Origin: CAXTTV01 sp964247295
GTDB taxonomy: Bacteria > Chloroflexota > Ktedonobacteria > Ktedonobacterales > Ktedonobacteraceae
Assembly (NCBI GenBank): GCA_964247295.1
Contig: CAXTTV010000159.1
Location: 1-11,452 of the forward strand
Reading direction: 5' to 3'
DNA: 11,452 nt
Shown here: piece by piece, positions 7,958 through 11,452 of the stretch
Numbering within the stretch: the first letter of the stretch is position 1
Layout of the letters: each line of letters starts with the position of its first letter
The notes under the pieces: model-generated
What the model was told of the DNA's origin: nothing
Seen by the model: only the letters and a program-made list of their open reading frames with translations
Database searches by the model: none
Made by a program: the position numbers and the translations under genes

Positions 7958-8060
7958 AGAGGTCGATTGGCATTTAGATCTTTTGCACCTGTGCCGACCT
8001 CTATTACTGTACTTTCTATACTATCTCACGATTTGACACCCAACGATCCATGCAAAAGAT
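7958..8060. terminator. Structured convergent 3' region between EamA and HtrA genes
   Basis: AGAGGTCG (7958-7965) pairs perfectly with CGACCTCT (7995-8002), 11 bases after the exporter stop codon. No T run follows, so it is a weak intrinsic terminator at best, or an mRNA 3' end stabiliser. Its loop holds ATCTTTTGCA (7978-7987), which is perfectly complementary to TGCAAAAGAT (8051-8060), so the region could also fold as a pseudoknot. Confidence 0.4.
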
Positions 8061-8096
8061 GTTTAGAGAACAGCAATGATTGAATAGTGGAAGATA

Positions 8097-9017
8097 TCAT
8101 CTGTTTTGCTGGAGTATGTGTTGAATAGTGGTCTGAATTGTACTGGATGGGATCGCGAAACTCAAACCATTGGCTGCCGTATTAGACTCAGTATTAACAG
8201 CGGTCAAAGTCGGAATACCAGTCAGTTGCCCTTGTAGATTGATTAAAGCTCCTCCGCTATTGCCTGGATTGATGGCGGCATCTGTTTGGATAGCGTGAGC
8301 GAGTGTGACGCTGTTTGATTCTGTAACGCTACGATTAAGAGCGCTCACAATACCTTTTGTCGCAGTCTCGGTGATCCCAAGTGGATTACCGATAGCCAGC
8401 ACTTCCTGCCCAACCTTTAGCTTCGATGAATCTCCAATCTCGATGACTGTCATATCGGTAAAGGGTTGAATGCGCACAACCGCCAGATCATTAGAAGCAT
8501 CGGTACCGATAATCTGGGCCTGTTCGGTCTTTCCATTGCTTAGGACCGCCGTCACACTTTGCCCACCACTCACCACATGATTATTTGTCACGATATCGCC
8601 TTGAGAGTCAATAATCACGCCTGATCCCAATTGTTGACCCTGGGCAGTCGGTACCTTCAGTTCCACTACTCCCGACTCTACTTTTGCGATCGCCGCCTCT
8701 TGCTGGGCCTCTATCGTAGAGGTGGGAGTGACAACTGTCGTTGTGATACTTTTACTTGTTGTTTTAGAATATTCCCAGCCAGTAAATAGACCGATACTTA
8801 CAATCGAGATCAGGAATACAAGGCTCAGGAAAGGTATAACCAACCGATTTCTCTGGCGGGGCCTTTTCGTATCAGATTTTTCTGGGCGATCGTACGTTAG
8901 TGGAGGAGTTGAAGGCACTGCTGGAAAGGTATCGATAGTTCCATTGTATAAAGAGGGTCGGTCATAAGGTGAAAGGGCAGGAAACTCATCTGTTTTTTGC
9001 TCATCATGTTGGATCAT
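8097..9017 (-). CDS. Membrane-anchored HtrA-like serine protease without PDZ domain
   Basis: A 306-residue trypsin-fold protease of the HtrA/DegP (S1C) group. Residues 1-58 are a polar, Pro- and Asp-rich cytoplasmic tail ending in KRPRQRNR. Residues 59-80 are one membrane span, so the protease faces outward. The catalytic triad is H147 (TNNHVV), D177 (SNDLAVV) and S254 (NPGNSGGAL), all intact; TDAAINPG is the usual HtrA context. The protein ends right after the protease fold (SFAIPSSTI...), so the PDZ domain found in most HtrA proteins is absent. Its role is likely quality control of surface proteins or cleavage of a membrane partner. The start at 9017 is preferred over the ATG two codons upstream because GAGGA sits 6 bases before it but directly against the upstream ATG. 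It appears to be a single-gene unit. Confidence 0.93.
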   Translation of the reverse strand: MIQHDEQKTDEFPALSPYDRPSLYNGTIDTFPAVPSTPPLTYDRPEKSDTKRPRQRNRLVIPFLSLVFLISIVSIGLFTGWEYSKTTSKSITTTVVTPTSTIEAQQEAAIAKVESGVVELKVPTAQGQQLGSGVIIDSQGDIVTNNHVVSGGQSVTAVLSNGKTEQAQIIGTDASNDLAVVRIQPFTDMTVIEIGDSSKLKVGQEVLAIGNPLGITETATKGIVSALNRSVTESNSVTLAHAIQTDAAINPGNSGGALINLQGQLTGIPTLTAVNTESNTAANGLSFAIPSSTIQTTIQHILQQNR

Positions 9018-9062
9018 AATCATTCCTCGTAGCTTTGTTAAAGCGCTCGCATTGTTGCGACA

Positions 9063-9090
9063 CGTTATCTTCTGATATGTTAAAGATACG
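9063..9090. promoter_or_regulatory. Inverted repeat upstream of the HtrA gene
   Basis: CGTTATCTT (9063-9071) and AAGATACG (9083-9090) form an inverted repeat with one extra base, 46 bases before the HtrA start. It may be an operator or part of the promoter. No clear -35/-10 pair was found for htrA in this gap. Confidence 0.3.
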
Positions 9091-9132
9091 AGAAGGAGAT
9101 GTGAGCATCATTGGAGATGTATGAGAGTCTTC

Positions 9133-9717
9133 TCATGCTACCCTGAATACGATGGAAGGCGGTAGATGGATTAGATGCAAGTACCGCCTTTTTTGCTGCC
9201 AGACATACATACTATTTGATGTTGAATTGCTCTTCAGCGTTTCTAGAATCTCATCCAGGCGATCGTATGACTCGTTGGCTCCATCTTCCATTCCGCTCTG
9301 AAGCATCCCATCGCGATCGGCGACCGATTGGAATACCGATTGCGCTGAGAGTCTGGTTCTGCCCTCAGGCAGTTCCTCAAGCCGCATCGTCTCCAGCGTC
9401 ACATGTCCAATCTCGGGGAGCCCCTCGAACTCGAAGGTCATAACCGTAAGCTCAGGTGCTACTACCTCGTGGAACACACCATGAAATCCAAATTCATGTC
9501 CATTGTCGTCTCGATTAATAAATCGCCATTTGCCGCCGGGCCTCGCTTCTAATGTCTCAATCTGGGTGGAGAGGCGTCTGGGTCCCCACCATTTAGCAAT
9601 GAGCTCGGGAGCGATCGTAGCTTTGAAAACGAGCTCGCGCGGCGCATCGAATTCACGTGTGATCTGGATGCTATGTTGTCCTGGCTCAGCCTGAATAGTC
9701 GTTTTATTGTGTGCCAT
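9133..9717 (-). CDS. SRPBCC/AHSA1-family protein with unusual C-terminal extension
   Basis: A 194-residue protein. Residues about 14-161 match the AHSA1 (activator of Hsp90 ATPase homologue, SRPBCC helix-grip) family: ITREFDAPRELVFKA, KWWGPRRLSTQIETLEARPG, GGKWRF, FHGVFHEVVAP and the C-terminal helix ESYDRLDEILETL. Such stand-alone bacterial proteins bind hydrophobic ligands in a central cavity, and no Hsp90 link is implied. The start at 9717 is chosen because AAGGAAAGGAAC precedes it and because it overlaps the end of the arsR gene by 14 bases, meaning coupled translation. Homologues normally end about residue 160; the last 33 residues (SNSTSNSMYVWQQ...) read through a hairpin and look unlike the family, suggesting loss of the original stop by mutation or frameshift. 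Ligand unknown. Confidence 0.88.
   Translation of the reverse strand: MAHNKTTIQAEPGQHSIQITREFDAPRELVFKATIAPELIAKWWGPRRLSTQIETLEARPGGKWRFINRDDNGHEFGFHGVFHEVVAPELTVMTFEFEGLPEIGHVTLETMRLEELPEGRTRLSAQSVFQSVADRDGMLQSGMEDGANESYDRLDEILETLKSNSTSNSMYVWQQKRRYLHLIHLPPSIVFRVA
9156..9194 (+). terminator. Plus-strand intrinsic terminator inside the 3' end of the SRPBCC gene
   Basis: AAGGCGGTA (9156-9164) pairs with TACCGCCTT (9182-9190) around a 17-base loop, followed by a run of six T (9189-9194) on the plus strand. On the minus strand the stem is preceded by A and not followed by T, so it reads as a terminator only for plus-strand transcription. No plus-strand gene ends here. A perfect smaller hairpin, ATGAGA-GTCT-TCTCAT, lies just before it at 9121-9136. 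Confidence 0.55.
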
Positions 9718-10039
9718 GTTTGTTCCTTTCCTTCTGCTTTTCAACTTCAAGAACGGCATCCAATGCGTCGAAACGCTCATTTATGCGGCGCTGCATCCCT
9801 AAAACCCATTGCTCAAACTGAGAAATCGTCTCTGAATTCAGGCGATACAGGTGTTGTTGAGCACGCTTCTCCATCGCTACCAGCTTCGCTTCTCGCAGCA
9901 CCTTGAGATGTTGCGAGACCGCCTGCGGACTGATGGAAAACTGCTCATAGATAGCGGTCGCCGTCAGTTCACCGCTATCCGCCAGCATCTCTAAAATGGA
10001 CCGGCGAGTGGGATCAGCCAGTGCGAGAAACATGTCCAT
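9704..10039 (-). CDS. ArsR-family repressor, probably translated from a leaderless mRNA
   Basis: A 111-residue winged-helix protein from the chosen start. The opening MDMFLALADPTRRSILEML and the recognition region FSISPQAVSQHLKVLREAKL are typical of the ArsR subgroup found beside SRPBCC genes. No metal-binding cysteine pair is present, so it is not an arsenic or zinc sensor of the ELCVCDL type. The frame runs six codons further, to an ATG at 10057, but the best promoter has its -10 box at 10051-10046, downstream of that ATG. This promoter puts the first transcribed base on or next to the A of the ATG at 10039, so translation probably starts there without a leader. Its last bases overlap the SRPBCC start. 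It likely represses itself and the SRPBCC gene through the palindrome at 10047-10084. Confidence 0.9.
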   Translation of the reverse strand: MDMFLALADPTRRSILEMLADSGELTATAIYEQFSISPQAVSQHLKVLREAKLVAMEKRAQQHLYRLNSETISQFEQWVLGMQRRINERFDALDAVLEVEKQKERNKHGTQ

Positions 10040-10045
10040 GTCAAT

Positions 10046-10074
10046 ATTATAAACCATTGACTTAATTAAGTCAA
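10046..10074 (-). promoter_or_regulatory. Strong promoter of the arsR-SRPBCC operon
   Basis: On the minus strand TTGACT (10074-10069), a 17-base spacer, and consensus TATAAT (10051-10046). The expected start, seven bases further, is at about 10039, the A of an in-frame ATG GAC ATG. There is no room for a ribosome site. Confidence 0.8.
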
Positions 10075-10084
10075 TGGTTTATAA
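10047..10084. promoter_or_regulatory. Perfect 38-bp palindrome, likely ArsR operator
   Basis: Bases 10047-10084 read the same on both strands with no mismatch; the half-site is TTATAAACCATTGACTTAA. The centre is TTAATTAA. It covers the -35 and most of the -10 of promoters on both strands, an ideal site for a symmetrical repressor dimer or dimer pair. Assignment to the neighbouring ArsR is by position. Confidence 0.75.
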
Positions 10085-10085
10085 A
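10057..10085 (+). promoter_or_regulatory. Mirror-image promoter on the plus strand
   Basis: By symmetry of the palindrome the plus strand has TTGACT (10057-10062), 17 bases, then TATAAA (10080-10085). It overlaps the arsR promoter, so the two cannot be occupied together. A transcript would start near 10092 and run antisense to the winged-helix gene at 10114-10431. No plus-strand gene follows. Confidence 0.5.
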
Positions 10086-10113
10086 GGGGATTTTTGGTAG
10101 GTCGGAATAAAGG

Positions 10114-10431
10114 TTAGAGGAGCTCATGTGTGCCCTGGCGCAACTTGTCCAGGAGTTGCCAGTGGCGGTTGATCGCCTCTTCACCTTTTGGGGTTAAACT
10201 TACAAGTGTGTTGGGTGTCTTACCGACAAAGCGCTTCTCGATCTGAACCAGTCCTGCCGCTTCAAGCTTTGTGAGGTGGCTGGAAAGATTTCCCTTGCTG
10301 AGCCCGGTTAACTGTAACAAGAAGGTGAAGTCGGCGCCGCTACAGGCCGAGAGCGCCGTCATGATCGCCAGCCTTCCAGGCTCATGGATAAGCTTGTCTA
10401 GATTGGCGATCTCTTCAAAAGGGCCGCTCAT
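10114..10431 (-). CDS. Winged-helix transcriptional regulator (HTH_34/MarR-like)
   Basis: A 105-residue protein matching the winged-helix HTH_34 type: LDKLIHEPGRLAIMTALSAC (11-30), the ADFTFLLQLTGLSKGNLSSH recognition region (33-52), LTKLEAAGLVQIEK, then the wing RFVGKTPNTLVSLTPKG. Such proteins bind DNA as dimers and often regulate their own operon; no ligand domain is present. The ATG at 10431 overlaps the TGA of the upstream membrane-protein gene as ATGA, so the two are translationally coupled; the longer frame from 10599 only reads the upstream gene out of frame. It is the probable binder of the paired inverted repeats at 11181-11197 and 11251-11267. The membrane partner may modulate it, but that is inference. 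Confidence 0.9.
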   Translation of the reverse strand: MSGPFEEIANLDKLIHEPGRLAIMTALSACSGADFTFLLQLTGLSKGNLSSHLTKLEAAGLVQIEKRFVGKTPNTLVSLTPKGEEAINRHWQLLDKLRQGTHELL

Positions 10432-11156
10432 GACTCTGTGATCCCCGTTTGTACATCGGTGATTTCCTGTAAACCCTCTGAACGCGTGGAGATATAATCG
10501 CGTACCTGTGCGAGTGTTCTCACCATATGCAGATGATCTAAGAGGCCAGCAATAACAAGCAGCAGGCCGGCGCAGATGGCGGTATTGAAGCCATACCAAT
10601 CAGGTGCTGTGTCCTTAATATATAGCCAGAAGTAGACGGAAGAGTTGAATAGCGGGACAAAGCTTAAGGCGATCGTGATCGCCGCTAGAACTAGATAATG
10701 CCTCTGCATCCGGGCGAATGTCCACCAATGGATGAGCAGAAACGCGGCAAAGATTAGCATTGTAATACTGACCGGTGAGTGCAGACGGAGATCGAGCGCT
10801 TGCCCAACAAAAAAGTAGGCAATACATGCCCCAATGAGTTCTATTGTCAATCTGTTTGTCTCTTCTACGCGAGGCTTTACCTCCCCAAAGCGCTGATTAT
10901 AATAGCGCTTCACGCCCAGCATTACAACCAGATAAAGGGCATAGGGCAGCAAAAAGCTGCCTGCTATACCCAGATTCGCTATCCATGAATTCTGGATACT
11001 TCCGAACAGTACCCAGTAGAGCCATTTGTTCCAGACCATACTAAATGCGCCAATGAAGACGGCATAGCCTCCGATAGTCGCCAGGATAAGTCCTGGAACA
11101 ACTGTGTAATTTTGAACCAGCGAGCGAATATTTTGAGTACGGTATTGATCCTTCAT
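10428..11156 (-). CDS. Six-span membrane protein of unknown function, partner of HTH_34 regulator
   Basis: A 242-residue protein with about six predicted membrane helices, near residues 19-41, 60-82, 103-122, 128-147, 153-171 and 189-208. The ends are polar, and the last 30 residues (VRDYISTRSEGLQ...) are probably cytoplasmic. I do not recognise a named family, and no catalytic motif or transport signature stands out. It is first in a two-gene unit and its stop overlaps the start of a winged-helix regulator by four bases, so the two are made together. Known analogues pair small regulators with membrane proteins that sense or sequester them, but that role is not shown here. The start at 11156 has AAGAGG eight bases upstream. 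Expression is probably repressed through the two operator copies around its promoter. Confidence 0.85.
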   Translation of the reverse strand: MKDQYRTQNIRSLVQNYTVVPGLILATIGGYAVFIGAFSMVWNKWLYWVLFGSIQNSWIANLGIAGSFLLPYALYLVVMLGVKRYYNQRFGEVKPRVEETNRLTIELIGACIAYFFVGQALDLRLHSPVSITMLIFAAFLLIHWWTFARMQRHYLVLAAITIALSFVPLFNSSVYFWLYIKDTAPDWYGFNTAICAGLLLVIAGLLDHLHMVRTLAQVRDYISTRSEGLQEITDVQTGITES

Positions 11157-11180
11157 AAAAAAAACCTCTTTTTATAAACT

Positions 11181-11197
11181 AGTTTGTACCACAAACC
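11181..11197. promoter_or_regulatory. Operator copy 1 (downstream of promoter)
   Basis: AGTTTGT-ACC-ACAAACC, an inverted repeat with one mismatch, lies just after the expected transcription start (about 11201) of the membrane-protein gene. A protein bound here would block the polymerase path. Confidence 0.65.
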
Positions 11198-11207
11198 TAT
11201 TGGTATA

Positions 11208-11237
11208 AGTATAGCTGAAAGCTATTTATTCTGTCAA
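11208..11237 (-). promoter_or_regulatory. Strong promoter of the membrane-protein/HTH_34 operon
   Basis: On the minus strand consensus TTGACA (11237-11232), an 18-base spacer and TATACT (11213-11208). The spacer end holds a perfect short palindrome, ATAGCT-GAA-AGCTAT (11211-11225). The start falls about 45 bases before the ATG. Confidence 0.8.
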
Positions 11238-11250
11238 TGATTTTCAAACA

Positions 11251-11267
11251 AGTTTGTATCACAAACT
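11251..11267. promoter_or_regulatory. Operator copy 2 (upstream of promoter)
   Basis: AGTTTGT-ATC-ACAAACT is a perfect 7+7 inverted repeat with a 3-base centre. It is the same site as 11181-11197, offset by exactly 70 bp, and lies 14 bp upstream of the -35. It also lies between the promoter and the stop codon of the upstream monooxygenase gene. Confidence 0.7.
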
Positions 11268-11303
11268 AGAATTTAGGAGAAAATGTTTCTTATGGAGATC
11301 TTT

Positions 11304-11452
11304 TTATAACAGTTTTGGTGGGCCAGCAATCAGGCGTTTGCGCAGTTCGGTGGCGCGTGAGATCCCCCCGGTTTCCCAGCGGCTCTCCATCCACCATGTA
11401 GCTCCTGCTTCTCTATAGGGCTGGACAATTCCGGCCGTCTGCTCAGCATCAG
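11304..11452 (-). CDS. C-terminus of luciferase-like (LLM) flavin/F420-dependent monooxygenase (partial)
   Basis: Only the last 48 codons and the stop are inside the window, in the frame that begins at 11450. The peptide contains IVQPYREAGATWWMESRWE and ends LRKRLIAGPPKLL. The pattern PYxEAGATWW(I/L/M)E followed by RxRIxxGPP is the usual tail of luciferase-like monooxygenases, TIM-barrel oxidoreductases using FMN or F420. The reaction cannot be told from this tail. The 147-base gap to the next gene contains that gene's promoter and operators, so it is probably a separate unit, although read-through is possible because no terminator was seen. Confidence 0.65.
   Translation of the reverse strand, partial: DAEQTAGIVQPYREAGATWWMESRWETGGISRATELRKRLIAGPPKLL

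Noticed and set aside
9097..9143. Tiny leader peptide (short ATG/GTG frames before a hairpin)
   Set aside because: Frames are 7-11 codons with badly spaced ribosome sites; a non-coding transcript is a simpler reading.
10432..10599. 56-residue extension of the winged-helix regulator
   Set aside because: It is an out-of-frame reading of the membrane-protein gene; the ATGA overlap sets the start at 10431.
1..11452. CRISPR arrays, tRNA/rRNA genes, insertion sequences, att sites
   Set aside because: No spaced identical repeats, cloverleaf, transposase or long terminal repeats were found on either strand by eye.

Overview
The window is a chromosomal stretch of about 50% GC carrying ten genes, with two more regulatory-rich gaps than usual for its size. 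The gene mix (a XRE-type HTH fused to NB-ARC and TPRs, a MocR regulator with an EamA exporter, an ArsR/SRPBCC pair, a luciferase-like monooxygenase, a secreted BNR-fold glycosidase) fits a large-genome soil bacterium of the Chloroflexota, most likely class Ktedonobacteria. This is inferred from gene style only; there is no rRNA or other marker. No transposon, integrase, tRNA, CRISPR array or phage gene was seen.

Layout. Positions 1-1593 (+) hold the 3' part of a secreted BNR/sialidase-fold glycosidase, closed by a strong hairpin terminator (1626-1666). It converges on a large STAND protein (1734-4376, -) with XRE HTH, NB-ARC and about nine TPRs at a 40-residue pitch. A divergent gap of 300 bp separates this from a stand-alone CheY-like receiver (4677-5087, +). 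Next come a MocR/GntR-aminotransferase regulator (5412-6872, -) and a divergent EamA exporter (7006-7947, +). The 133-bp gap between them has a direct repeat flanking the promoter, so the regulator probably controls the exporter and itself. A membrane-anchored HtrA-like protease without PDZ follows (8097-9017, -).

The right end holds minus-strand regulatory units. One is an arsR/SRPBCC operon (10039 to 9133) driven from a perfect 38-bp palindrome. That palindrome contains a near-consensus promoter on each strand, and the minus-strand promoter places the transcription start on the arsR ATG (a leaderless mRNA). Upstream, a six-TM membrane protein and a winged-helix regulator (11156 to 10114) overlap by four bases. 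Their promoter (TTGACA-18-TATACT) is flanked by two copies of a 17-bp inverted repeat, a clear candidate for autoregulation. The last 149 bp are the C-terminus of a luciferase-like monooxygenase.

No complete new multi-gene system is evident. The most interesting signals are regulatory: the symmetrical promoter-palindrome at 10046-10085, the paired operators at 11181-11267, the repeat-flanked promoter at 6899-6963, and a plus-strand terminator hairpin lying inside the 3' end of the SRPBCC gene that may mark a small RNA.
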